Assembly (NCBI RefSeq): GCF_027257175.1
Contig: NZ_JAPFGD010000003.1
Span: 144,766-208,765, forward strand
Source: Castellaniella sp. S9
Lineage (GTDB): Bacteria > Pseudomonadota > Gammaproteobacteria > Burkholderiales > Burkholderiaceae_B
DNA: 64,000 bases
Direction: 5' to 3'
This document shows positions 1 to 7,785 of this stretch, one piece after another (position 1 is the first letter of the stretch; every line of letters begins with the position of its first letter). Both the position numbers and the translations under genes were made by a program. The notes under the pieces were generated by a model. That model did no database searches and was not told the DNA's origin. It saw only the letters and a program-made list of their open reading frames with translations.

Positions 1-602
1 AGCTTGCCCATGCGCGGCAGCACATTGAAGGAATACCAGTCGTAGGCCGGTGCGAGCGGCGGCGCCACGCGCGAAAATTCGAGCACCAGGAGCTTGCCGC
101 CGGGCCGCAGCACGCGGCGCATCTCGGCCAGCGCCTGGTCCTTGCGGGTCATGTTGCGCAGCCCGAACGCCACCGTCACGCGATCGAAATAGTTGTCCGG
201 AAAAGGCAGGTGCTCGGCGTCGCACACGGTCGCCGGCGTCACGATGCCGTCATCGAGCAGGCGGTCGCGGCCCACCCGCAGCATCGAATCGTTGATGTCG
301 GTGAGCCAGACCTCGCCCGTCGGCCCCGCCCGCCGCGCAAACGCCCGGGCCAGATCGCCCGTGCCACCGGCGATGTCCAGCACGCGCATGCCGGGGCGCA
401 CCTGGGCGCGGCCGATCGTGAACGCCTTCCAGAGCCGATGCAGGCCGGCGGACATCAAGTCGTTCATCACGTCGTAGCGCGACGCCACGGAATGGAAGAC
501 CTCGGCCACGCGCCGCGCCTTGTCCGATTCAGGCACGGTCTGGAATCCGAAATGGGTCTGCGGCCCCGGCCCGGCCTGGGTGTCTTGGTGGTCGTTTCGC
601 AT
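1..602 (-). CDS. ubiE: Ubiquinone/menaquinone C-methyltransferase UbiE, 3' end beyond window
   Basis: SAM-dependent methyltransferase that C-methylates the benzoquinol (and demethylmenaquinol) ring in quinone biosynthesis; cytoplasmic, membrane-associated pathway. The visible 200 residues read without a stop to the window edge; the family is about 250 residues, so roughly the last 50 are missing. Seen: the N-terminal family block [18 protein letters not shown], the SAM motif [13 protein letters not shown] near residue 75, an acidic TDIN after strand 2, and the post-motif block [10 protein letters not shown] near residue 150. The ATG at 602 gives a short polar extension before the conserved block, usual in Burkholderiales. 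It is transcribed away from phoB, with 156 bp between the two starts. Confidence 0.95.
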   Translation of the reverse strand, partial: MRNDHQDTQAGPGPQTHFGFQTVPESDKARRVAEVFHSVASRYDVMNDLMSAGLHRLWKAFTIGRAQVRPGMRVLDIAGGTGDLARAFARRAGPTGEVWLTDINDSMLRVGRDRLLDDGIVTPATVCDAEHLPFPDNYFDRVTVAFGLRNMTRKDQALAEMRRVLRPGGKLLVLEFSRVAPPLAPAYDWYSFNVLPRMGK

Positions 603-758
603 GATGCGGCTATCGTACCGCATTCCCGGCCCGCTCCCCGCCCCGGAAAACAGCATTTGCATTTTGGCGCATCGTCATACCCATGAAATAATTCCGCCAT
701 AGCATTACAGTGCCGTCATATTCAAAGCAGCCGGGACCGGTCCCAGCGCATCCACACC

Positions 759-1450
<692 letters not shown>

Positions 1451-1454
<4 letters not shown>

Positions 1455-2770
1455 TCAGGACCCTCGTGCCCGTCGGGGTCTGGGCCCTGCTCGGAGGGCT
1501 GGTCGGCGCCTGGCTGGGTGCCGCCACCGGCTGGGGCGTATTCGCCGTGGGCCTGCTGACGATGGTGCTGGCCAGCGGCTGGCAGTTGTCGCGCATCGCG
1601 CGCTGGATTCACAACATCGACGACCCCCCGCCCCCCTCGGTCGGCCCGTGGGATGGGATCCTCGCCCCCATCTACCGCAAACTCAAGCAGAACCGCCTCG
1701 AACTGCAGGAACGCACCCGCAGCTTCCAGCGCGTCCTGCTGGCCGCCGAGGCCCTGCCCGACGGGGCCCTGACCCTGGACGCGGACCAGGCCTTGCTCTG
1801 GTGCAACCAGACCGCCGCGACGCACCTGGGGCTGGATCTGGAGCGCGACAAGCACCACAGCATCCTGAACATCGTGCGCTCACCAGAATTCGCCGCCTAC
1901 GCCCGCCAGGCGCAATGGGACAAGCCACTGGTGCTGCACCTCAAGCGCGAATCGCGCGAACGGACCCTGCTGCTGCATCTGGCGCCCTATGGCGTGGGCC
2001 AGTTCCTGATGGTCACCCGCGACATCACGCAGATCGAACGGCTCGAGAACATGCGCAAGGATTTCGTCGCCAACGTCTCGCACGAGATGCGCACCCCCCT
2101 CACCGTCCTGTCGGGCTTCCTGGAAACACTGCACGACATGCCCGAGGGCGCGCTGGACCCCGATCAGCGCCGCCACTACCTGGGACTCATGATCGAGCAG
2201 TCACGCAACATGCAGGCCCTGGTGGCCGACCTGCTGACCCTGTCGGCCCTGGAGTCCTCGCCCAACCGCCACGGCGAACCCATCCTGCTGCCCGCCCTCA
2301 TCCAGACCGCGCTTGCCCAGGGCCAGGCCTTGTCCGGCGGCCGCCATGTATTCGAAACCCAGATCGACGAGAATCTGCGCATCCTCGGCGCGGACACCGA
2401 ACTGGCCTCGGCCGTGACCAATTTGATGACCAACGCCGTCAACTACACGCCGGACGAAGGCACCATCACCGTCACCTGGGCGCGCACCGAGGACGGCGGC
2501 GCGCGCTACGCCGTGCGCGACACCGGCATCGGCATCGCCGAGCAGGACATCGTCCGCCTGACGGAACGGTTCTTCCGGGTGGACCGGGGCCGCTCGCGCG
2601 CCACGGGCGGCACCGGCCTGGGCCTGGCGATCACTAAGCACGTCGCCATACGCCACGACGCCACGCTGCGCATCGACAGCGTCCTGGGCAAGGGCAGCAC
2701 GTTTTCCATCGAGTTCCCGCCCCACCGCGTCTGCACTGCGGAAGCGGCGGCGCAGGACCACGCCGCCTGA
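1451..2770 (+). CDS. phoR: Phosphate regulon sensor histidine kinase PhoR
   Basis: Inner-membrane sensor kinase, 439 residues, partner of PhoB. Two short hydrophobic segments (about residues 6-25 and 28-45) with almost no periplasmic loop match PhoR, which senses phosphate through the Pst/PhoU complex and not through a periplasmic domain. A PAS-like region follows (about 90-195), then the HisKA H-box VANVSHEMRTPLTVL with phospho-acceptor H211, and an ATPase domain with the N-box (LMTNAVNYTP), DTGIGI and GGTGLGLAI motifs. The ATG at 1451 is chosen for the four-base overlap with phoB; a longer reading frame upstream only reads phoB out of frame. Confidence 0.94.
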
Positions 2771-2782
2771 AGCCCCCCGGGC

Positions 2783-4291
2783 CTACAGGAACAAGCGGTA
2801 CGCCGGGTTTTCGGTCTCGTTCCAGTACGGATAGCCGAGGGTGGCGAGAAATTCCCTGAAGGCCTTTTTGTCGGCCGGCGGCACCTGGATGCCCACCAGG
2901 ATGCGGCCATAATCATCGCCCTGGTTCCGGTAATGGAACAGGCTGATGTTCCAATCGGGATTCATCGCGCCCAGGAAGCGCATCAGGGCGCCGGGGCGCT
3001 CGGGAAACTCGAAGCGATACAGCACCTCGTGCTTGGCCAGCCCAGAATGCCCGCCCACCATGTAGCGCAGATGGGTCTTGGCCATCTCGTTGCCGGTCAG
3101 GTCCAGCGTCGGGAAGTCCAGCTTGCGGAAATGCGCGGCAAGCTTTTCGATCTCGGCCTCGGAGCGGATTTGCAGGCCGACGTAGACATGGGCCGTCTCG
3201 GCATCCGAGATCCGATAATTGAATTCGGTGACTGCGCGCTGGCCCACGGCCTCGCACAGGCGCAGGAAGCTGCCGCGCTTTTCCGGCAGGGTGATGGCGA
3301 ACAGCGCCTCGCGCGCCTCGCCCACGTCCGCGCGCTCGGCGACGAAGCGCAGGCGATCGAAATTCATGTTGGCGCCGCAGGTGATGGCCACCAGCGTCTT
3401 GCCCTTCCATTTCTGCTGGACGGCGTAGCGCTTGGCCCCGGCCACGGCCAGCGCGCCGGCGGGCTCGAGCACGCTGCGCGTGTCCTGGAACACGTCCTTG
3501 ATGCCGGCGCAGATCGCATCGGTATCGACGGCCACGTAGTCGTCGACATATTCGCGCGCCAGGCGGAAGGTCTCGAGGCCGACCTGCTTGACCGCCGTGC
3601 CGTCCGAAAACAGGCCCACGTCGGCGAGCTTGACCCGGCGGCCGGACTTGATGCTGCGGATCATGGCGTCCGAATCCTCGGTCTGCACGCCGATGATCTT
3701 GATCTCGGGACGCAGCTGCTTGATATAGGCCGCCACGCCACTGATCAAGCCGCCGCCGCCGATGGCAACGAACACGGCATCGATCGGCCCCGGATGCTGG
3801 CGCAGGATCTCCATCCCGACCGTCCCCTGGCCGGCGATCACATCGGGATCGTCGAACGGATGCACGAAAGTCAGACCGTCGCGCGCCTGCAGTTCAGCCG
3901 CATGCTCGGCCGCGTCGGTAAAGCTGTCGCCAAACAGCACCACCTCGCCGCCCAGTGCGCGCACGGCATCGATCTTGACCTGGGGCGTGGTCACCGGCAT
4001 GACGATCACCGCCCGGCAGCCCAGGCGGCTGGCCGACAGGGCGACGCCCTGCGCATGATTGCCCGCCGAGGCGGTAATGACACCGCGCTTGAGTTCGTCG
4101 GCCGACAGATTGGCCATCTTGTTATAGGCGCCGCGCAGCTTGAAGCTGAACACCGGCTGCGTGTCCTCGCGCTTGAGCAGCACCGTGTTGCCGATGCGCT
4201 TGGAAATTCGGGGGGCCAGGTCCAGGGAGGTTTCATGGGCGACGTCATAGACTTTGGACGTCAGGATGCGTTTCAGGTAATCGACGGACAT
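2783..4291 (-). CDS. ilvA: Biosynthetic threonine ammonia-lyase (threonine dehydratase) IlvA
   Basis: PLP enzyme that deaminates threonine to 2-oxobutanoate, the first committed step of isoleucine synthesis. Length 502 residues, close to the usual 500-515 of the long, feedback-regulated form. The PLP lysine is K51 in SFKLRGAYNK; the phosphate-binding loop AIGGGGLISG and the ASAGNHAQG motif are present. Two ACT-like regulatory domains occupy the last 180 residues, which separates this from the short catabolic TdcB type. The ATG at 4291 (MSVDYLKRIL) is preferred because family N-termini begin here; the frame stays open 27 codons further upstream. phoR ends 12 bases past its 3' end in convergent orientation. 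Confidence 0.95.
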   Translation of the reverse strand: MSVDYLKRILTSKVYDVAHETSLDLAPRISKRIGNTVLLKREDTQPVFSFKLRGAYNKMANLSADELKRGVITASAGNHAQGVALSASRLGCRAVIVMPVTTPQVKIDAVRALGGEVVLFGDSFTDAAEHAAELQARDGLTFVHPFDDPDVIAGQGTVGMEILRQHPGPIDAVFVAIGGGGLISGVAAYIKQLRPEIKIIGVQTEDSDAMIRSIKSGRRVKLADVGLFSDGTAVKQVGLETFRLAREYVDDYVAVDTDAICAGIKDVFQDTRSVLEPAGALAVAGAKRYAVQQKWKGKTLVAITCGANMNFDRLRFVAERADVGEAREALFAITLPEKRGSFLRLCEAVGQRAVTEFNYRISDAETAHVYVGLQIRSEAEIEKLAAHFRKLDFPTLDLTGNEMAKTHLRYMVGGHSGLAKHEVLYRFEFPERPGALMRFLGAMNPDWNISLFHYRNQGDDYGRILVGIQVPPADKKAFREFLATLGYPYWNETENPAYRLFL

Positions 4292-4396
4292 GGCATGCGC
4301 AATCGGGATAGGGAGGAAAAGAATATCATAGGGCGCATCTCGGGCCGCGCTGGTGGACGCATGGCCGTCCATCGGGCCGAAGACCCACCCTGCGGT

Positions 4397-4434
4397 TTGA
4401 CAGCAGTCTGAGGAATCTTATACTTATAAATATA
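4397..4434 (+). promoter_or_regulatory. Sigma-70 promoter with overlapping palindrome upstream of vapBC
   Basis: A consensus -35 TTGACA (4397-4402) is followed after 16 bases by TATACT (4419-4424), one base from the consensus -10. The -10 lies inside a 16-bp AT-rich near-palindrome (4419-4434, seven of eight base pairs match). Ribbon-helix-helix antitoxins normally repress their own promoter by binding such a repeat, so this is the likely autoregulatory operator. The binding role is inferred; the promoter elements and the symmetry are read directly. Confidence 0.65.
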
Positions 4435-4459
4435 TTGTGTTCTCATCAGGTGGTCGCCC

Positions 4460-4690
4460 ATGTCTCAAATGACGCTTTATCTGGACAAGGACACTCAGGC
4501 GTTGATCGAACGCGCGGCACAGGCCAGTGGTTTGTCGAAAAGCCGCTGGGTGGCCGAGGCCGTCCGGCAATACGCGGCCGAGGCTTGGCCCGTCGACTGC
4601 CTGGAACTGGCCGGACGTTTCGCAGACTTTCCGTTGCGTGAAGACGCCCCAGCCACGATTGGGCAGGATGCGCCGCGTGTGGGATTTTGA
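4460..4690 (+). CDS. Ribbon-helix-helix antitoxin (VapB/CopG type)
   Basis: A 76-residue protein whose first 45 residues have the pattern of a CopG/ribbon-helix-helix DNA-binding domain: a short beta strand (MTLYLDKDTQALIE) followed by two amphipathic helices with the turn SGLSKSRWVAEAVRQY. The acidic, less structured C-terminus (ADFPLREDAP) is where antitoxins of this class usually wrap the toxin. It is followed nine bases later by a PIN-domain toxin gene, the standard antitoxin-first order of type II modules. It should neutralise the toxin and repress the operon promoter. Confidence 0.85.
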   Translation: MSQMTLYLDKDTQALIERAAQASGLSKSRWVAEAVRQYAAEAWPVDCLELAGRFADFPLREDAPATIGQDAPRVGF

Positions 4691-4699
4691 GCGCCTGAC

Positions 4700-5104
4700 A
4701 TGTTGATCCTCGACAGCAATACCATCAGTTATTACTTTCGCGGCGATCCGGCGGTGGTGCCGCGATTGCAGGCGCTGCGCCCGGCCGAACTTGGCGTGCC
4801 GGCCATCGTCGAGTACGAGCTGCGCTACGGCTTGTTGCGCTTGCCGCCCGCCGCGTCGAGGCCGCGCATGGCGGCGCTTGACCAATTGCTGCAGCCCCTG
4901 CGTCGGTTCGCATTCGACAGCCAGTGCGCCGAACGGGCGGCCGAGATTCGCGCTGAACTGGAGGCGGCGGGTACGCCCATCGGCCCGCATGATGTCCTGA
5001 TCGCCGCCACGGCGCTGCGGCATCAGGCCGAGCTAGTGACGCGCAATACGCGCGAGTTCGCCCGCGTGCCGGGACTGCGCTGCCGGAACTGGCATGAATC
5101 CTGA
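4700..5104 (+). CDS. vapC: PIN-domain ribonuclease toxin VapC
   Basis: A 134-residue PIN-domain protein, the toxin of a type II pair. Acidic metal-binding residues of the family are visible: D5 in LILDSNTISYYF, E40 in VEYELRYG, D98 in HDVLIAATAL, and the closing TRNTREFARV motif that follows strand 4. VapC toxins are Mg2+-dependent RNases that cut tRNA or rRNA loops; the target here cannot be told from sequence. The last 82 bases overlap the 3' end of the convergent GlxA-type regulator gene, so the two genes share sequence on opposite strands at their C-terminal ends. Confidence 0.9.
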   Translation: MLILDSNTISYYFRGDPAVVPRLQALRPAELGVPAIVEYELRYGLLRLPPAASRPRMAALDQLLQPLRRFAFDSQCAERAAEIRAELEAAGTPIGPHDVLIAATALRHQAELVTRNTREFARVPGLRCRNWHES

Positions 5105-6081
5105 GCAAGGTCGCGGCCCAGCCTGAACGCCCTCCGATACGCCATCGGCGAGGTCTTGAACGCCGCCCGGAAATGCTGCCTCAGCGACAGTGCCGAACCG
5201 AATCCCGCCCGCTGAGCCACGACCTCGGCGGTCGCGTCGCCGGCCTCGAGCATGTGCTGCGCATGGGCCAGCCGCTGGCTCAGCAGCCACTGCTTGAACG
5301 ATGTGCCGGTCGCCTGGCGGAAGCGCCGGGTGAAGCTGCGCCGGCTCATGGCGGCGCGCTCGGCCAGTTCGTCGATGGTGAGGGTCTGCTCCAGGCGGCT
5401 GGTCGCCCATTCCAATACCGCTGAAAGACGGCTGTCGGCGGCGGACAAGGGCACCGGCCGCTCGATGAATTGCGCCTGGCCGCCCTGCCGCTGCGGTGCG
5501 ACGATGAGCTGGCGCGCGACCTGGTTGGCGGCCTCGGCCCCGCACAGGCGCCGCAGCAGGTGCAGGCAGCAATCCAGGCCCGCCGCGACCCCCGCGGACG
5601 TCAACACCTCGCCGTCGTCGACATACAGGACATCGCGATCGACGTTCACGCGCGGATGGCGCCGGGCCAATATGTCGGCGTAGCCCCAGTGGGTCGTTGC
5701 GGATCGGCCATCCAGCAGGCCGGCCTGCGCCAAAGGGAAAGCGCCCAGGCACAAGCCCATGACCCGGGCGCCGCGTGCGTGGGCGCGCTGCAAGACGCCG
5801 ATCACGGCGGCCGGCGCCTCGCGGCAGTCGTCATGCCAGGTGGGCACGATCACCAGGTCGGCCTCGTCCGCCGCAGACAAATCATGCTTGACCACCAGGT
5901 CGAAGCCGGCGGAGGTGCCCAGCGGCGCATCGCCGCAGGCACAGACACGCACGTCGAAAACAGGGCCCGCCGCATAGCGGGATCCGAACACGAGGCTGGG
6001 AATCGACAGGTGAAAGGGCGACATCCCGTCGAACGCGATGACGGCGATCCGGTACTGATGGGTGGGGGTGGAAAGGTCCAT
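5023..6081 (-). CDS. GlxA-family transcriptional regulator (DJ-1/PfpI domain plus AraC HTH)
   Basis: 352-residue two-domain regulator. Residues about 10-190 form a DJ-1/PfpI-like class I glutamine amidotransferase fold, with the nucleophile-elbow-like segment VMGLCLGAFPLAQAG. Residues about 225-320 form an AraC-type double helix-turn-helix (LAERAAMSRRSFTRRFRQAT, then VAQRAGFGSALSLRQHFRA). Such proteins sense small metabolites and activate or repress a neighbouring gene. It is divergent from the cysteine hydrolase gene with 134 bp between starts, so that hydrolase is the most likely target. The last 27 or so residues are encoded by sequence that also encodes the end of VapC on the other strand. 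Confidence 0.88.
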   Translation of the reverse strand: MDLSTPTHQYRIAVIAFDGMSPFHLSIPSLVFGSRYAAGPVFDVRVCACGDAPLGTSAGFDLVVKHDLSAADEADLVIVPTWHDDCREAPAAVIGVLQRAHARGARVMGLCLGAFPLAQAGLLDGRSATTHWGYADILARRHPRVNVDRDVLYVDDGEVLTSAGVAAGLDCCLHLLRRLCGAEAANQVARQLIVAPQRQGGQAQFIERPVPLSAADSRLSAVLEWATSRLEQTLTIDELAERAAMSRRSFTRRFRQATGTSFKQWLLSQRLAHAQHMLEAGDATAEVVAQRAGFGSALSLRQHFRAAFKTSPMAYRRAFRLGRDLAQDSCQFRQRSPGTRANSRVLRVTSSA

Positions 6082-6153
6082 GGCCCGATATTATCCTATA
6101 TATGCCTTCAGGCCAGTATCGCTCAAGGCAGGTTCGCCGGACAATGCCTGCAA

Positions 6154-6170
6154 ACGGGCGATGCGCCCGT
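6154..6170. promoter_or_regulatory. 17-bp inverted repeat between the GlxA-type regulator and the hydrolase
   Basis: Seven-base perfect arms (ACGGGCG / CGCCCGT) separated by three bases, lying 46 bp upstream of the hydrolase start in the divergent intergenic region. It may be an operator for the adjacent AraC-type regulator or an RNA hairpin in the hydrolase leader. An AT-rich TTATCCTATATAT stretch just past the regulator start could supply promoter elements. Function is inferred from position only. Confidence 0.35.
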
Positions 6171-6215
6171 CCCCAAGCCGGCAAGCCGCCGGACGAACCC
6201 AACCAGGAGAACACC

Positions 6216-6848
6216 ATGTCTGAATCCCCCCGTCGCGCCCTGCTCGTGATCGACGTGCAGAATGAATATGTGACCGGCAATCTGCTCATCGAGCACCCGC
6301 CGGTCCAGAGCTCGCTGGACAACATCGGGCGCGCGATGGATGCGGCCCGTGCGGCCGGCATTCCCGTCATCGTGGTCCAGCACGACGCGCCCGAGGATTC
6401 GCCTCTGTTCGCCAAGGGCTCGGAAGCCTGGGAGCTCCATCCCGTCGTCGCGCGGCGCACCGCCGATCATCGCATCAACAAGCACATGGCCAGCGCCTTC
6501 GCCGGCACCGACCTCGCCCAATGGCTGGCGGATCAGGCGATCGACACCCTGACGGTCGTGGGATACATGACCCACAACTGCGACGCCTCCACGATCCTCC
6601 AGGCTTCGCACGAGGGCCTGAACGTCGAGTTCCTGGCCGACGCCTCGGGCTCGCCCTCGTACGAGAACGCGGCGGGTCGCGCCAGCGCCGAAGAAATACA
6701 TCGGGTGTTCAGCACGGTGTTCCACTCGGGCTTTGCCGCCGTCGCCACGACCGAAGGCTGGATCGCCGCGGTGAACGACGGCCGCGCCCTCGAACGCGAC
6801 AATATCTACCTGTCGAACCAGCGCACGAAAAGAGCGCTGCCGGCCTGA
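6216..6848 (+). CDS. Isochorismatase-family cysteine hydrolase
   Basis: 210-residue alpha/beta hydrolase of the isochorismatase / nicotinamidase superfamily. The catalytic triad is visible: D13 in LLVIDVQNEY, K88 in HRINKHMASAF and C121 in GYMTHNCDAST. The cis-peptide region ahead of the cysteine (VVGYMTHN) is typical. The substrate cannot be assigned; members hydrolyse amides or vinyl ethers such as nicotinamide, N-carbamoyl compounds or isochorismate. The ATG at 6216 has a Shine-Dalgarno (AGGAG) six bases upstream. Divergent pairing with a GlxA-type regulator suggests induction by the substrate or a related amide. Confidence 0.88.
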   Translation: MSESPRRALLVIDVQNEYVTGNLLIEHPPVQSSLDNIGRAMDAARAAGIPVIVVQHDAPEDSPLFAKGSEAWELHPVVARRTADHRINKHMASAFAGTDLAQWLADQAIDTLTVVGYMTHNCDASTILQASHEGLNVEFLADASGSPSYENAAGRASAEEIHRVFSTVFHSGFAAVATTEGWIAAVNDGRALERDNIYLSNQRTKRALPA

Positions 6849-6911
6849 GCCGGGCCTGCGGAAGTTACCGTAGAATAGGGCGACACAATCACCAGGAAAC
6901 GGGAACTGACC

Positions 6912-7043
6912 ATGGGTAAGAAACTTCTGGCGTCACTGGCCCTGCTGGGCTGCCTGCTGATGGCGGGTTGCGCCAACACCGTCGCCGGCGCCGGCGAGGA
7001 CATCAGCAACGTCGGCAACGCGATCACCAAGTCCACAAAGTAA
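6912..7043 (+). CDS. Entericidin A/B-family lipoprotein (43 residues)
   Basis: Small lipoprotein of 43 residues: a basic start (MGKK), a hydrophobic stretch, the lipobox MAGC with the lipidated cysteine at residue 20, then a mature peptide of 24 residues containing the entericidin hallmark ANTVAGAGEDI and a lysine-rich tail. Entericidins are small outer-membrane lipopeptides linked to envelope stress; EcnB promotes lysis and EcnA antagonises it in enteric bacteria. Only one copy is present. A Shine-Dalgarno-like AGGAAACGGGA precedes the ATG, and a rho-independent terminator follows within 15 bases, so this is a stand-alone transcription unit. Confidence 0.88.
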   Translation: MGKKLLASLALLGCLLMAGCANTVAGAGEDISNVGNAITKSTK

Positions 7044-7057
7044 AGCCCTCCTGAAAA

Positions 7058-7096
7058 CCGCCCGGCCGCCGCATGCCCGCAGCCGGGCGGGTTTTT
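7058..7096 (+). terminator. Rho-independent terminator of the entericidin gene
   Basis: A nine-base GC-only perfect stem (CCGCCCGGC at 7058-7066, GCCGGGCGG at 7082-7090) with a 15-base loop is followed by GTTTTT, the classic intrinsic terminator layout on the plus strand. It lies 14 bases after the stop codon of the small lipoprotein gene. Confidence 0.85.
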
Positions 7097-7197
7097 CGCG
7101 TTCGCGCGGACCGTGTCCCCGGCCAGACCGCCCTTCGCGCCGTGCCCGCAAGGCGGCGCCGGACGGCGCCTTGCGCTGAGCTACACTCCCCTCCACC

Positions 7198-7728
7198 ATG
7201 GAACTCTGGCTGCAATCCTCGATCCATGCCCTGCTGGCCGCGCTTGCGCTGCCCAAATTCGGGCTTCCGGCGATCTTCATCGTCAGCCTGGTGTCGGCCA
7301 CGCTGCTGCCCATGGGGTCCGAGCCCGCCGTTTTCGGCTATGTCCAGATCGCGCCGCACATGTTCTGGCCCGCCGTGCTGGTGGCCACCCTGGGCAATAC
7401 GGTGGGCGGCGCGATCAGCTACACCATGGGCGCCGGGGCCGAGGTGGCCTACGAGAAATGGCGCCTAAAGCATCCCGGCAAGGCGCGTGCGAAAGCCGGC
7501 GGCCGCTGGCACACGCTGACGACGGACTGGTTCCAGCGCTTCGGCCCGCCCGCCCTGCTGCTGTCCTGGCTGCCCATCGTGGGCGACCCGCTCTGCGCGG
7601 TGGCCGGCTGGCTGCGCCTGCCTTTCTGGCCCTGCGTGATCTACATGGCGATCGGCAAGTGCCTGCGCTACATCGCGATGACGGCCGTCCTCCTGCAGGC
7701 CTGGCCGTGGATCAGCACCTGGCTTTAG
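7198..7728 (+). CDS. YqaA-family (DedA/SNARE-associated-like) inner membrane protein
   Basis: 176-residue protein with four hydrophobic segments and the DedA-superfamily pattern: a first segment LPKFGLPAIFIVSLVSATLLPMGSEP, a glycine-rich re-entrant region LGNTVGGAISYTMGAG, and a later RFGPPALLLSWLPIVGDPLC block, where DedA proteins have F-[GA]-R-F-x-P. Length and the ATLLP...GSEP motif match the short YqaA branch better than full DedA proteins (about 200-220 residues). DedA-type proteins act as lipid scramblases or undecaprenyl-phosphate flippases; no specific role is established for YqaA. Confidence 0.8.
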   Translation: MELWLQSSIHALLAALALPKFGLPAIFIVSLVSATLLPMGSEPAVFGYVQIAPHMFWPAVLVATLGNTVGGAISYTMGAGAEVAYEKWRLKHPGKARAKAGGRWHTLTTDWFQRFGPPALLLSWLPIVGDPLCAVAGWLRLPFWPCVIYMAIGKCLRYIAMTAVLLQAWPWISTWL

Positions 7729-7785
7729 CCTTAAACTAGCCCATTACCCGCGCCCCGATCCGGGGCATTGACGCTGCAACCGCCC

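Noticed and set aside
690..758. Possible Pho box upstream of phoB
   Set aside because: CCGTCATATTCAAAGCAG resembles one half-site only; the two-fold direct repeat needed is not convincing.
2933..4411. 492-codon open frame on the plus strand opposite ilvA
   Set aside because: It mirrors the codon pattern of ilvA (GC-rich third positions) and has no recognisable domain; ilvA on the other strand is unambiguous.
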